Positions 8,531-17,137 of a stretch of DNA of 64,000 bases are shown piece after piece. Source of the DNA: Streptomyces bluensis. GTDB taxonomy: Bacteria; Actinomycetota; Actinomycetes; Streptomycetales; Streptomycetaceae. Where the stretch lies: the NCBI RefSeq assembly GCF_014650715.1, contig NZ_BMVM01000003.1, forward strand, positions 62,001 through 126,000. Reading direction: 5' to 3'. Made by a program: the position numbers and the translations under genes. Numbering within the stretch: position 1 is the first letter of the stretch; each line of letters begins with the position of its first letter. A model generated the notes under the pieces. The model saw only the letters and a list, made by a program, of their open reading frames with translations, did not search any database and was not told the origin of the DNA.

Positions 8531-8905
8531 GCTCGTTCCCCTTCCTGAAACCAGCTCACCGTCAGCCGACGGCCCCTTGAAGGGCACGCGCGCTCGTTAC
8601 TCGGACACGCGACACCGGCATCGAACACATTGCTTCCAGGCCATTATCCCGCATCTCAGGACCCGATGACCAACATCAGTCGGCATCGCTTGAGCAACGC
8701 ACGCGAGCAAAACCACTCAATTCGGCGATGTGGCTGCGATACTGCGCGACCGCGGGGAGATCCGCCGGAGTTCCACCGGCCGGAATTCTTTGACGCAGGT
8801 CACATGTCCTGCCCGCGCCACCGCCGGTGATCTCCGCCATGCTGTGCGATGACGCAGGGACGTACCGCCCGGTACGCCGGAGCCGCGACACGGAGGGGAA
8901 CCGAC
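8531..8905. promoter_or_regulatory. Divergent intergenic region upstream of DUF3117 and echA-like genes
   Basis: No gene is seen in these 375 bases. On the minus strand a candidate promoter for DUF3117 is TTGGTC (8668-8673) and GATAAT (8643-8648), separated by 19 nt, somewhat long, leaving a leader of about 105 nt. No convincing promoter was seen for the plus-strand hydratase gene, which has the ribosome site GGAGGGG at 8892-8898. Confidence 0.35.
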
Positions 8906-9709
8906 ATGGCCGACACCGTGCTCTACGAAGTGAGTGACGGGCTGGCGACGATCACGCTGAACCGCCCGGAGGCGATGAACGCGCTGAACGTCGAGACCAA
9001 GGTCGCCCTCCGGGAGGCCGCGCGGTCCGCCGCCGCCGACGACGCCGTACGGGCCGTGCTGCTGACGGCCGCCGGGGACCGCGCGTTCTGTGTGGGGCAG
9101 GACCTGAAGGAGCACATCGGGCTGCTGGCGGCGGACCGCGAGACCGGCTCCGGCCAGACCATGAGCACCGTACGCGAGCACTACAACCCGATCGTGCGGG
9201 CGCTGGCCGGGATGGCGAAGCCCGTGGTGGCCGGGGTGAACGGGGTCGCGGCCGGAGCGGGCCTCGGCTTCGCCCTCGCCGCGGACTACCGGGTCGTCGC
9301 GGACACGGCGTCCTTCAACACGTCGTTCGCCGGGGTCGCGCTGACCGCCGACTCCGGTGTCTCGTGGACCCTGCCGCGGGTCGTCGGCCCGGGGCGCGCC
9401 ACCGACCTGCTGCTCTTCCCGCGCGGCATCAAGGCCCAGGAGGCGTACGAGCTGGGCATCGCGAGCCGGGTCGTCCCGGCGGCCGAGCTGCGGGCCGAGG
9501 CGGAGAAGGCGGCCCGGACGCTGGCCGAGGGCCCGACGCTGGCGTACGCGGCGCTGAAGGAAGCCGTCGCGTACGGGCTGTCCCACTCGCTGGAGGAGAC
9601 GCTGGACAAGGAGGACGAGTTGCAGACGCGGGCGGGTTCCTCGGCGGACCACGGGATCGCGGTGCAGGCGTTCGTCAACAAGGAGAAGCCGAAGTACCTG
9701 GGACGGTGA
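8906..9709 (+). CDS. Enoyl-CoA hydratase/isomerase family protein (PaaG-like)
   Basis: Crotonase-fold acyl-CoA enzyme, 267 aa, cytosolic. Visible features are the N-terminal LATITLNRPEAMNALN, the oxyanion-hole region GVNGVAAGAGLGFALAADYR, and TADSGVSWTLPRVVG. The last has the Asp-Ser-Gly pattern of PaaG-type 1,2-epoxyphenylacetyl-CoA isomerases rather than the two-glutamate pattern of classic hydratases, so isomerase activity is at least as likely as hydration. The start at 8906 is chosen for the GGAGGGG site 8 nt upstream; an earlier GTG/ATG at 8849 lacks one. It stands alone and no phenylacetate genes are nearby. The substrate is unknown. Confidence 0.9.
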   Translation: MADTVLYEVSDGLATITLNRPEAMNALNVETKVALREAARSAAADDAVRAVLLTAAGDRAFCVGQDLKEHIGLLAADRETGSGQTMSTVREHYNPIVRALAGMAKPVVAGVNGVAAGAGLGFALAADYRVVADTASFNTSFAGVALTADSGVSWTLPRVVGPGRATDLLLFPRGIKAQEAYELGIASRVVPAAELRAEAEKAARTLAEGPTLAYAALKEAVAYGLSHSLEETLDKEDELQTRAGSSADHGIAVQAFVNKEKPKYLGR

Positions 9710-9760
9710 GGGCCGGGGTCGGGGTCGAGATCAGGGCACGGGGGCGGACCGCGCGGCTGC

Positions 9761-10342
9761 TCAGCGGCGTCTTGCCGTGCAGTCCTCCAGGTGGTCGTCG
9801 ACCAGGCCGCACGCCTGCATCAGCGCGTATGCCGTCGTGGGCCCCACGAAGCGCAGGCCCCGCTTCTTGAGGGCCTTCGACAGGGCCGTCGACTCCTCCG
9901 TGACGGCCGGTACGTCGGCGAGGGTCCTCGGGACGGGACGGGTCGCGCGGTCCGGGGCGTGGGACCAGATCAACTCGTCCAGCTCGCCCGGGGACCACTC
10001 GGCCAGCAGGCGGGCGTTGGCGAGGGTCGCGTCGACCTTGGCGCGGTTGCGGATGATGCCGGGGTCGGCGAGGAGACGGGCACGGTCGTCGTCGGTGAAC
10101 GTCGCCACCGCGGCGATCTTGAAGTCGGCGAAGGCGGCCCGGAAGCCGGGGCGGCGGCGCAGGATGGTGATCCAGGAGAGCCCGGACTGGAAGGCCTCCA
10201 GGGAGAGCCGCTCGAACAGGGCGTCGTCACCGTGCACCGGGCGGCCCCACTCCTCGTCGTGGTACGCCACGTAGTCCTCGGTCGACAGCGCCCACGGGCA
10301 GCGCAGCCTGCCGTCCGGTCCCGCTGCCGCGCTGCCGCTCAC
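9761..10342 (-). CDS. tag: DNA-3-methyladenine glycosylase I
   Basis: Base-excision repair glycosylase removing 3-methyladenine from DNA. The 193-aa protein shows all Tag hallmarks: LRCPWALSTEDYVAYHDEEW with Cys15 and His28 as zinc ligands, the C-terminal pair in DDHLEDC completing the zinc snap, the aromatic pocket with EAFQSGLSWITILRRR containing the conserved Glu, and FVGPTTAYALMQACG. GTG at 10342 overlaps the stop of the upstream DivIVA-domain gene by 4 bp (GTGA), so the two are probably co-translated. Mycobacterial tagA lies in the same neighbourhood next to the DUF3117 gene. Confidence 0.95.
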   Translation of the reverse strand: MSGSAAAGPDGRLRCPWALSTEDYVAYHDEEWGRPVHGDDALFERLSLEAFQSGLSWITILRRRPGFRAAFADFKIAAVATFTDDDRARLLADPGIIRNRAKVDATLANARLLAEWSPGELDELIWSHAPDRATRPVPRTLADVPAVTEESTALSKALKKRGLRFVGPTTAYALMQACGLVDDHLEDCTARRR

Positions 10343-10695
10343 TGGTCGCCCTCCTCCGGCTTGTGCAGCGAGCTGGAGGAGGCGCCCGTCGTCGCGTGGG
10401 CGGCGGCGAGGGCGGCCTCCAGTTCCGCGATCCGGCTGTCCCGCTCGGCGAGTTCGGCGCCGAGTCGGCCGAGGGCGTCGTCCACGTCCGTCATGCGGTA
10501 GCCGCGCAAGCCGACGGGGAAGCGGAGAGTCTCCACGTCCGCGCGGTTCACCGGGCGGTCCTGCGGCAGGGGGTCCTCGACCCGCTCGGGCCCGGCCTCG
10601 GGCAGGGTGGCGCTCTCGCCGCCGCCCACCACGGCGAGCGTCACCGCGGCGACCACGACGGCCAGCGCGACGACCAGGAACAGGAACATGAACAT
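10339..10695 (-). CDS. Membrane-anchored DivIVA-domain protein
   Basis: Small (118 aa) protein with an N-terminal transmembrane helix (FMFLFLVVALAVVVAAVTLA) and a DivIVA-like segment, LRFPVGLRGYRMTDVDDALG, followed by a coiled coil (LGAELAERDSRIAELEAAL). The motif is the lipid-binding/curvature segment of DivIVA/Wag31, but here it follows a membrane anchor and the coiled coil is short. A role in polar growth or septation is a family-based guess. ATG at 10695 was chosen because the hydrophobic helix follows at once; upstream frames read through the intergenic region. It is coupled to tag, as in mycobacteria (Rv1209-Rv1210). Confidence 0.85.
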   Translation of the reverse strand: MFMFLFLVVALAVVVAAVTLAVVGGGESATLPEAGPERVEDPLPQDRPVNRADVETLRFPVGLRGYRMTDVDDALGRLGAELAERDSRIAELEAALAAAHATTGASSSSLHKPEEGDQ

Positions 10696-10883
10696 CGCTG
10701 AGGTACCCCTTCTATCGTGCCGCGCCTGTCGGGGCGCCTCGGCCGGTGCCGAGTGGGCGACGCGCTGTGCGCCGGCACGGAAGTCGAAGTCGAATGTGTC
10801 CGGCTCCGATCGTGCCATGCGAGTCTGACAGCTAGGGTCACAGGCGGCTAAGCAGCGGGACGTACGGGAAGAGGTCACAGGGG

Positions 10884-11744
10884 ATGCTCAGGCTGGGCAG
10901 GCGTGAATTCGGCACGCACGAGCCGGTGATCATGGCGATCGTGAACCGGACGCCCGACTCCTTCTACGACCAGGGGGCCACCTTCCAGGACGAGCCCGCA
11001 CTCGCGCGCGTCGAGGAGGCGGTGGCCGAGGGCGCCGCGATCATCGACATCGGCGGGGTCAAGGCCGGGCCCGGCGAGGAAGTGACGGCCGAGGAGGAGG
11101 CCCGGCGGACCGTGGGCTTCGTCGCGGAGGTCCGGCGTCGGTTCCCCGATGTCGTCATCAGTGTCGACACCTGGCGGCACGAGGTGGGTGAGGCGGTCTG
11201 CGAGGCGGGGGCGGATCTGCTCAACGACGCGTGGGGCGGGGTGGACCCCCGGCTGGCGGAGGTCGCGGCGCGGTACGGGGTGGGACTGGTGTGTACGCAC
11301 GCGGGCGGTGCCCAGCCGCGTACCCGCCCTCATCGCGTCACGTACGACGACGTCATGGCCGACATCCTGCGGGTGACCGTGGGGCTGGCTGAACGTGCGG
11401 TGGCCCTCGGGGTGCCCCGGGAGGCGGTGCTCATCGATCCCGGGCACGACTTCGGCAAGAACACGCGGCACAGTCTGGAGGCGACGCGGCGGCTGGGCGA
11501 GATGGTCGCCACGGGGTGGCCGGTGCTCGTGTCCCTGTCCAACAAGGACTTCGTCGGGGAGACGCTGGACAAACCGGTGAAGGAGCGGGTGGTCGGGACG
11601 CTGGCGACGACGGCGGTGTCGGCCTGGCTGGGGGCGCAGGTGTATCGGGTGCACGAGGTGGCGGAGACCCGTCAGGTGCTGGAGATGGTGGCGTCGATCG
11701 CCGGGCACCGCGCGCCGGCCGTGGCGCGGCGGGGGCTGGCGTAG
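10884..11744 (+). CDS. folP2: FolP2-like dihydropteroate synthase paralogue
   Basis: TIM-barrel pterin-binding protein of the dihydropteroate synthase family, 286 aa. The N-terminal VIMAIVNRTPDSFYDQG and the SVDTW, LIDPGHDFGKN and LSNKDFVGETL motifs are present. However, the canonical DIGGESTRPG loop reads DIGGVKAGPG (55-64), the signature of the mycobacterial FolP2 (Rv1207) branch, reported not to supply dihydropteroate synthase activity. A different pterin or sugar-related role is therefore likely. ATG at 10884 follows AGAGGTCACAGGGG. It is divergent from the DivIVA-domain gene. The usual folate genes folE, folB and folK are not adjacent. Confidence 0.88.
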   Translation: MLRLGRREFGTHEPVIMAIVNRTPDSFYDQGATFQDEPALARVEEAVAEGAAIIDIGGVKAGPGEEVTAEEEARRTVGFVAEVRRRFPDVVISVDTWRHEVGEAVCEAGADLLNDAWGGVDPRLAEVAARYGVGLVCTHAGGAQPRTRPHRVTYDDVMADILRVTVGLAERAVALGVPREAVLIDPGHDFGKNTRHSLEATRRLGEMVATGWPVLVSLSNKDFVGETLDKPVKERVVGTLATTAVSAWLGAQVYRVHEVAETRQVLEMVASIAGHRAPAVARRGLA

Positions 11745-11796
11745 GTCCGGGGGCGGTTTTCGTCGCCTCCGCCGCCCCTACCCGTCCCATCCCTTC

Positions 11797-11875
11797 CTGG
11801 GGGCTGCCGCCCCCAGACCCCCGCTTGTCGGCCTGAACGGCCTCGTCCTCACACGCCGGGCGGGCTGGAAATCCA
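11797..11875. repeat. Streptomyces dispersed GC-rich repeat with terminator hairpin
   Basis: The segment between convergent folP2 and the LOG-family gene carries CTGGGGGC-TGCC-GCCCCCAG (11797-11816), followed by AGACCCCCGC and an ACGCCGGGCGGGCTGGAA stretch. This is recognisable as a common intergenic repeat of Streptomyces chromosomes. The hairpin probably acts as a terminator for both genes. Confidence 0.55.
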
Positions 11876-11895
11876 ACCCCGGCCGGGGCGGCCCC

Positions 11896-12654
11896 CTACC
11901 GGCCCGCCTCCTTCGACACCAGCGCCACCGCCTCGTCCACGTCGTCGGTCAGGTGGAACAGGAGCAGGTCCGTCTCCGCGGCCTTGCCCTGGGCCACGAG
12001 GGTGTTCCGGAGCCAGTCGACGAGGCCGCCCCAGTACGCGGTGCCGAAGAGGACGATGGGGAAGCGGGTGACCTTCTGGGTCTGGACCAGGGTCAGGGCC
12101 TCGAAGAGTTCGTCGAGGGTGCCGAGCCCACCCGGCAGGACCACGAATCCCTGCGCGTACTTGACGAACATCATCTTCCGGACGAAGAAGTAGCGGAAGT
12201 TGAGGCCGATGTCGACGTAGGGGTTCAGGCCCTGTTCGAAGGGGAGCTCGATGCCGAGGCCGACCGAGATGCCCCTCGCCTCGACGGCACCCTTGTTGGC
12301 CGCCTCCATGGCGCCCGGACCGCCACCGGTGATGACGGCGAAGCCCGCGTCGACCAGGCCCCGCCCGAGGGCGACTCCCGCCTCGTACTCGCGAGAGTCC
12401 ACCGGAGTCCGCGCCGAGCCGAACACGCTGATCGCGGGTGGGAGTTCCGCCAGCGTGCCGAAGCCCTCGATGAACTCCGACTGGATGCGCAGGACCCGCC
12501 AGGGGTCGGTGTGGACCCAGTCGGAGGGACCGCCCGCGTCCAGCAGCCGCTGGTCCGTCGTGCTCGCCTGCACCTGACCGCGCCTGCGCAGTACGGGACC
12601 CAACCGCTGCTCCTCCGGTGGCTGCTTCTTGCCCTCCGGGTTACCGGTAGCCAT
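11896..12654 (-). CDS. LOG-family (TIGR00730) Rossmann-fold protein
   Basis: Probable nucleotide 5'-monophosphate phosphoribohydrolase of the LOG family, often mis-annotated as lysine decarboxylase. The 252-aa protein carries the two family signatures, GGGPGAMEAANKGA and PGGLGTLDELFEAL, which bind the ribose-phosphate. N-terminal residues 1-45 are hydrophilic. ATG at 12654 has GGAGGGAG upstream. It lies 119 bp downstream of dapE on the same strand; this dapE-LOG adjacency is also seen in mycobacteria (Rv1202, Rv1205), so a shared transcript is plausible. The physiological substrate, cytokinin-like or another nucleotide, is unknown. Confidence 0.9.
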   Translation of the reverse strand: MATGNPEGKKQPPEEQRLGPVLRRRGQVQASTTDQRLLDAGGPSDWVHTDPWRVLRIQSEFIEGFGTLAELPPAISVFGSARTPVDSREYEAGVALGRGLVDAGFAVITGGGPGAMEAANKGAVEARGISVGLGIELPFEQGLNPYVDIGLNFRYFFVRKMMFVKYAQGFVVLPGGLGTLDELFEALTLVQTQKVTRFPIVLFGTAYWGGLVDWLRNTLVAQGKAAETDLLLFHLTDDVDEAVALVSKEAGR

Positions 12655-12773
12655 GTGCGCTCCCTCCGCCTTGCTGGTCGTTCCGCCTCAGCGTAGATCC
12701 ACGCGGGTTACGGACGCGGGACCTGGACATGTCCGCCATGAACCGTCACGGCAATCGGTGTGCCGCGGTGTGG

Positions 12774-13853
12774 TCAGGACGTCAGCCACTCCCTCAGGCG
12801 CTCCTCGCCCGCGAGGATCTTCGCCGTCTCCACCCGCTCGTCGCGCTTGTGCGCCAGGTGCGGGTTGCCGGGGCCGTAGTTGACGGCGGGGACGCCCAGC
12901 GCGCTGAAGCGGGACACGTCCGTCCAGCCGTACTTGGGCTGCGGGGTGCCGCCGACCGACTCGATGAAGGCGGCGGCCGCCGGGTGGGACAGACCGGGCA
13001 GCGCCGCACCGCTGTGGTCGTCCACCACGAACTCCTCCACCCCGCAGTCCGCGAAGACCTCGCGGACATGGGCCAGCGCCTCCGCCTCGGTGCGGTCCGG
13101 CGCGTAGCGGAAGTTGACCGTGACCACGCACTCGTCGGGGATCACGTTGCCGGCCACGCCGCCCGAGATGCCGACCGCGTTCAGGCCCTCCCGGTACTCC
13201 AGGCCGTCGATCACCGGGTAGCGCGGCTCGTACGCCGCCAGCCGTGCCAGGATCGGGGCCGCCGCGTGGATGGCGTTGGACCCCATCCAGCCGCGCGCCG
13301 AGTGCGCTCGCTCGCCCTTCGTCTTCAGCAGCACCCTCAGGGTGCCCTGGCAGCCGCCCTCGACCTGGCCGTCCGAGGGTTCGAGGAGGACCGCGAAATC
13401 GCCCTCCAGCCACTCCGGGTGGGCCTCCGCCATATGCTTCAGGCCGTTCAGATGTGCGGCGACCTCCTCGTTGTCGTAGAAGACGAAGGTCACATCGCGG
13501 TTCGGCTCCGGGACCGTGGCGGCGATCCGCAGCTGGACCGCCACCCCCGACTTCATGTCGCACGTGCCGCAGCCCCACAGCACGCCGTCCTCGTCCAGCC
13601 GTGACGGCACGTTGTCCGCGATGGGGACCGTGTCGATGTGTCCGGCGAGGATCACGCGCTCGGCGCGGCCCAGGTGCGTACGGGCCACGACGTTGTCGCC
13701 GTACCGGTCGACCGTCAGGTGCGGCAGGGCGCGCAGCGCGCCCTCGATCGCGTCCGCGAGCGGCTTCTCGCTGCCGCTCTCGGAGGGGACGTCGACGAGC
13801 TGCGCGGTCAGCCGCGCGGCGTCCAGCGTGAGGTCAAGCGGGGTGTCGGCCAT
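12774..13853 (-). CDS. dapE: Succinyl-diaminopimelate desuccinylase
   Basis: Zinc metallohydrolase (M20 family) that removes succinate from N-succinyl-LL-diaminopimelate in lysine and peptidoglycan precursor synthesis. The 359-aa protein shows metal and catalytic motifs AGHIDTVP (His72, Asp74), CGTCDMKSG (Asp99) and YDNEEV (Glu129/130), plus the dimerisation-lid motif HSARGWMGSNAIH. ATG at 13853 starts MADTPLDLTLDAARL; an in-frame ATG 12 bp upstream is an alternative. With dapC at 15.9-17.0 kb the succinylase branch is represented twice in 4 kb, though the genes are in separate units. Confidence 0.94.
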   Translation of the reverse strand: MADTPLDLTLDAARLTAQLVDVPSESGSEKPLADAIEGALRALPHLTVDRYGDNVVARTHLGRAERVILAGHIDTVPIADNVPSRLDEDGVLWGCGTCDMKSGVAVQLRIAATVPEPNRDVTFVFYDNEEVAAHLNGLKHMAEAHPEWLEGDFAVLLEPSDGQVEGGCQGTLRVLLKTKGERAHSARGWMGSNAIHAAAPILARLAAYEPRYPVIDGLEYREGLNAVGISGGVAGNVIPDECVVTVNFRYAPDRTEAEALAHVREVFADCGVEEFVVDDHSGAALPGLSHPAAAAFIESVGGTPQPKYGWTDVSRFSALGVPAVNYGPGNPHLAHKRDERVETAKILAGEERLREWLTS

Positions 13854-13992
13854 GCCGACGACCATAACGCCCTGCGCGGCCCGCGCCGACCGCCCACCGG
13901 AATGCGTCCTTCCGTGTCCGGATCTCGTCACCCTGGCCCTGTGATCACAGAGGCACCGGTGGCCGACAGGTGTCTCCGATAAATTCGGAGGC

Positions 13993-15012
13993 GTGTCGGA
14001 ACCGTCCCCTCCCTCTCGTCGTCGCCGTGGCCGCCTCCTCCGTATCGGGTCGGCCCTCGTCGTTCTTCTCTCGCTCGCGGGGTACCTGGCGGTGCAGTAC
14101 CTCACCGGCGGCAACGGTGCCCCGCGGTGCGAGGTCGTGTCGGGGAAGGGCGACGGCGCGTCGTACGAGTTCACGCCGGAGCAGGCCGCGAACGCCGCGA
14201 CGATCTCGGCCGTGGGCACCTCGCGCGGCATGCCCGAGCGGGCGGTGGCCATCGCCCTCGCGACCGCGCTGCAGGAGTCGGGGCTGCGCAACATCACGCA
14301 CGGCGACCGGGATTCGCTGGGCCTGTTCCAGCAGCGCCCGTCACAGGGCTGGGGCACCGAGGAACAGATCATGGACCCGGCGTACGCGGCGGGCGAGTTC
14401 TACAAGCACCTCGCCAAGGTGCCCGACTACACGCGGCTGCCGCTGACCGTCGCCGCTCAGCGCGTGCAGCGCAGCGGGTTCCCGGACGCGTACGCGAAGC
14501 ACGAGCCGGACGCCACGCTGCTGGCCGCCGCTCTGACCGGCCGCGCCGCGGCCACCCTGACCTGCGAGGGGCGCCCCGGCGCGACCCCGAACGGCGGCCC
14601 CGACGCGGTGCGGGCCGCGCTCGTACGGGACTTCGGCCGCGGTGTGCTCCCGTCGGCCGCGACGCAGATGCGGGCCGGCGATTCCACGAGCACCGCCGGG
14701 TCCCCGGACGCCGCCTCCGCTACCGCCGCCGCCCCGTCGCCCACGACCCCCGCCGCCCACGACGTCACCGTCCCCGTGCGGCCCGGCACCGGCTCCGGCG
14801 CCGACTCCGAGGCCTCGGTCCGGCGCCGCGGCTGGGAACTCGCGCACTGGGCCGTGGCCAACTCCTCGGAGCTGCACATCGAGCGCGTCACGTACGCGGG
14901 CCGGGAGTGGGTCGCCGGCGGTCGGGCGGGGGCGTGGCGCACACCGGCGGACGGCGGCGCGGGCGGCGGGCGGACCGGCCTCTCGCACGTTCGAATCGTC
15001 ACTGGACAGTAG
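13993..15012 (+). CDS. Membrane-anchored extracytoplasmic protein with lysozyme-like domain
   Basis: The 339-aa protein has a basic N-terminus (RRRRGRLLRIG), one hydrophobic signal/anchor helix (SALVVLLSLAGYLAVQYL) and an extracytoplasmic domain. AIALATALQESGLRN and HGDRDSLGLFQQRPSQGWGT resemble the helical core of lytic-transglycosylase or lysozyme-like proteins, with the Glu of LQES in the expected catalytic place. A Thr/Ala/Pro linker leads to a C-terminal segment WELAHWAVANSSELHIERV of unknown fold. GTG at 13993 is the only start before the hydrophobic segment. It is divergent from dapE. Cell-wall activity is an inference from the fold and location; such proteins are often mislabelled heavy-metal transporters. 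Confidence 0.8.
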   Translation: MSEPSPPSRRRRGRLLRIGSALVVLLSLAGYLAVQYLTGGNGAPRCEVVSGKGDGASYEFTPEQAANAATISAVGTSRGMPERAVAIALATALQESGLRNITHGDRDSLGLFQQRPSQGWGTEEQIMDPAYAAGEFYKHLAKVPDYTRLPLTVAAQRVQRSGFPDAYAKHEPDATLLAAALTGRAAATLTCEGRPGATPNGGPDAVRAALVRDFGRGVLPSAATQMRAGDSTSTAGSPDAASATAAAPSPTTPAAHDVTVPVRPGTGSGADSEASVRRRGWELAHWAVANSSELHIERVTYAGREWVAGGRAGAWRTPADGGAGGGRTGLSHVRIVTGQ

Positions 15013-15371
15013 TGGCCGACGGTCATCCTCAGGGGGTATGTCGGGCACGCACGGTGGACGATGTGCGCAAATTTCCGCCCCCTCACCCGGGCCACCGCGT
15101 GAAGCCCTGCGAATCCGCGAGAACCCTTGGGAACAAAGGGCTCTGAGGATTCCGTCGGCTTGCCCGCGGGATTCACTTTGCCCGTTTTCCTCCGCATCTG
15201 ATAATGCGATACATTGCCAATTCTTTACGTGGCGCCACCGCAACTTTCGGGGCCTTCGAGCGGTAGTCACTGCGTCCGAGCCCGGACGATCAAGGGTCGA
15301 TCGGCGACCAGCCGCTTCAGCCCCCGGGAACGGGCGGACACTTCAACGTTCCCTCCCGTCAAAGGAGCATC
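15013..15371. promoter_or_regulatory. Intergenic region upstream of small secreted protein gene
   Basis: No gene is seen in these 359 bases. An imperfect hairpin (AGAACCCTT / AAGGGCTCT, about 15119-15147) may terminate the upstream gene. A candidate promoter is TTGCCC (15178-15183), 16-nt spacer, GATAAT (15200-15205), giving a leader of about 160 nt. AAAGGAG precedes the ATG at 15372. I saw no match to a known riboswitch. Confidence 0.4.
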
Positions 15372-15821
15372 ATGACCCTCCCCCTGACCCACCGGATCGC
15401 CCGTGCCGCGCTGCTCACCGCAGCGGGAGCGGCCTCCGTGGTCGGTGCGGCCGGCTCCGCGAGCGCGGCGCCCGAACTCCCGGCCACCCCGAACCTCGGC
15501 GGACTGTCCACCCTGGACGGGGCAAGCGTCGGCAACACCGCCGACGACGCGGCGCAGAAGGTCACCGGGCTCGCGGGCAAGACCGGAGGCAAGGCCGTGA
15601 GCAAGGCCGTGCCGGCCGCCGGCAGGACCGGTGGCAAGGTGGCCAAGACCATGGCGCCGGCCGCCCAGAAGACGGCCGGGGTCGCGGCGGGCGAGGCCGG
15701 TGGCCTGCTCGGTGAGACCGCGAAGGCGGCGGGCGGCAGCCTGCCCACCGGCTCCGTCGGCAAGGGCAACACCCTGCCGGCCAAGGCCACGCCGCTGAAG
15801 GGCGGCCTGCCGCTCGGCTGA
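15372..15821 (+). CDS. Small secreted Ala/Gly/Lys-rich protein
   Basis: The 149-aa protein has a clear signal peptide (hydrophobic AALLTAAGAASVVGAAG, cleavage after SASA) and a mature part of low complexity rich in Ala, Gly, Thr and Lys, with recurring GKTGGKAVSK and GRTGGKVAKT pieces spaced about 17 residues apart. No cysteine or catalytic motif is visible. AAAGGAG precedes the ATG at 15372. It has its own promoter-like upstream region and a strong terminator, so it is probably monocistronic and well expressed. Function unknown; similar streptomycete proteins are sometimes called ATP-binding without visible basis. Confidence 0.82.
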   Translation: MTLPLTHRIARAALLTAAGAASVVGAAGSASAAPELPATPNLGGLSTLDGASVGNTADDAAQKVTGLAGKTGGKAVSKAVPAAGRTGGKVAKTMAPAAQKTAGVAAGEAGGLLGETAKAAGGSLPTGSVGKGNTLPAKATPLKGGLPLG

Positions 15822-15850
15822 CGGACGGCAGCACGACCGGTACGCAGGCC

Positions 15851-15889
15851 AGGAGGGGCCGGGGAACGTTTCGTTCCCCGGCCCCTCCT
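15851..15889. terminator. Strong bidirectional terminator
   Basis: A perfect 18-bp stem (15851-15868 paired with 15872-15889; arms begin AGGAGGGGCC and end GGCCCCTCCT) with a 3-nt loop and a trailing TT lies between convergent genes. Confidence 0.85.
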
Positions 15890-15945
15890 TCGCTGTCCGG
15901 TCCCTGCGGTGCGCAGGGGCGTTCGGGTGGGCGTTCAGTGGGCGG

Positions 15946-17040
15946 TCAGTGGAGCCGCTCCACCGCCGCGGCCACCCGCTCGTCCGTCGCCGTCAGCGCC
16001 ACGCGGACGAACCGGTCGCCCGCCGGACCGTAGAAGTCGCCGGGCGCGACCAGGATCCCGCGCTCCGCGAGGTGGGCCACCGTGTCCCAGCAGGACTCGT
16101 CGCGGGTCGCCCACAGGTAGAGGCTGGCCTCGCTGTGCTCGATACGGAAGCCGTGCTTCAGCAGCGCGTCACGCAGGAGGGTGCGGCGGGCCGCGTACCG
16201 CTCCCGCTGCTCGCGGACGTGTGCGTCGTCGCCCAGGGCCGCGACCACGGCCGCCTGGGTGGGCGCGGCGGTCATCATGCCGCCGTGCTTGCGGATCTCC
16301 AGGAGCGGGCCGAGGACGGCGGGGTCACCGGCCAGGAAGGCCGCGCGGTAGCCCGCCAGGTTCGACCGCTTGGACAGGGAGTGGACCGAGACGATCCCGT
16401 CGTACGAGCCGCCGCAGACGTCCGGGTGCAGAACGCTGACGGGGTCGGCCTCCCAGCCCAGCTCGATGTAGCACTCGTCGGAGAAGACGAGGATGCCGTG
16501 CTCGCGGGCCCAGGCGACGATCCGGGTCAGCTCGTCCTTGCCGAGGACCCGGCCCGTGGGGTTCGAGGGAGAGTTCAGCCACAGCAGCTTCAGACCGGCC
16601 GGGTCCAGCTCCGTAGGGTCGTCGTACGCCACGTGGTCGGCGCGGGCGAGGCGGGCGCCCACCTCGTACGTCGGGTAGGCCAGCCGCGGGTAGGCCACCC
16701 GGTCGCCGGGGCCGAGGCCCAGTTGCGTCGGCAGCCAGGCGACCAGTTCCTTCGAGCCGACGATCGGGAGGATGTGGCGGTGGGTGACCTCGCGGGCGCC
16801 GAGGCGGCGCTCCACCCAGCCCGTGATCGCGTTCCGCAGCTCGGGGGTGCCCCAGACGGTCGGGTAGCCAGGGGAGTCGGCCGCGGCGACCAACGCCTTC
16901 TGGATCAGGTCGGGAACCGGGTCCACGGGGGTGCCGACGGAGAGGTCGACGATGCCGCCCGGGTGAGCTGTGGCCGTCGCCTTGTAGGGCTCCAGCTTGT
17001 CCCAGGGGAAGGCGGGGAGGCGGTCGGAGACTGCGGACAC
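15946..17040 (-). CDS. dapC: Succinyldiaminopimelate aminotransferase
   Basis: Fold-type I PLP aminotransferase making N-succinyl-LL-2-amino-6-ketopimelate in the DAP/lysine pathway. The 364-aa protein shows NSPSNPTG (Asn160 region), SDECY (Asp188, Tyr191), and the PLP lysine in HSLSKRSNLAGYR (Lys224). The N-terminus LPAFPWDKLEPYK matches the actinobacterial DapC branch (Rv1178). GTG at 17040. It is followed upstream by fdxA on the same strand with a 97-bp gap; the fdxA-dapC pair is conserved in actinobacteria and probably forms one transcript. Confidence 0.92.
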   Translation of the reverse strand: MSAVSDRLPAFPWDKLEPYKATATAHPGGIVDLSVGTPVDPVPDLIQKALVAAADSPGYPTVWGTPELRNAITGWVERRLGAREVTHRHILPIVGSKELVAWLPTQLGLGPGDRVAYPRLAYPTYEVGARLARADHVAYDDPTELDPAGLKLLWLNSPSNPTGRVLGKDELTRIVAWAREHGILVFSDECYIELGWEADPVSVLHPDVCGGSYDGIVSVHSLSKRSNLAGYRAAFLAGDPAVLGPLLEIRKHGGMMTAAPTQAAVVAALGDDAHVREQRERYAARRTLLRDALLKHGFRIEHSEASLYLWATRDESCWDTVAHLAERGILVAPGDFYGPAGDRFVRVALTATDERVAAAVERLH

Positions 17041-17137
17041 GGGATCTGGCTCACTTTCTCGTACGTACGCCTCGGTCCCGTACGGCGATCAGGGCGATCG
17101 GACCGTACGGGACCGGGGTTGCGCGGGTGAGGGCCGC

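Noticed and set aside
15013..15371. Possible riboswitch leader (ydaO type) before a secreted-protein gene
   Set aside because: Conserved ydaO sequence blocks were not found; only an imperfect hairpin and a plausible promoter are present.
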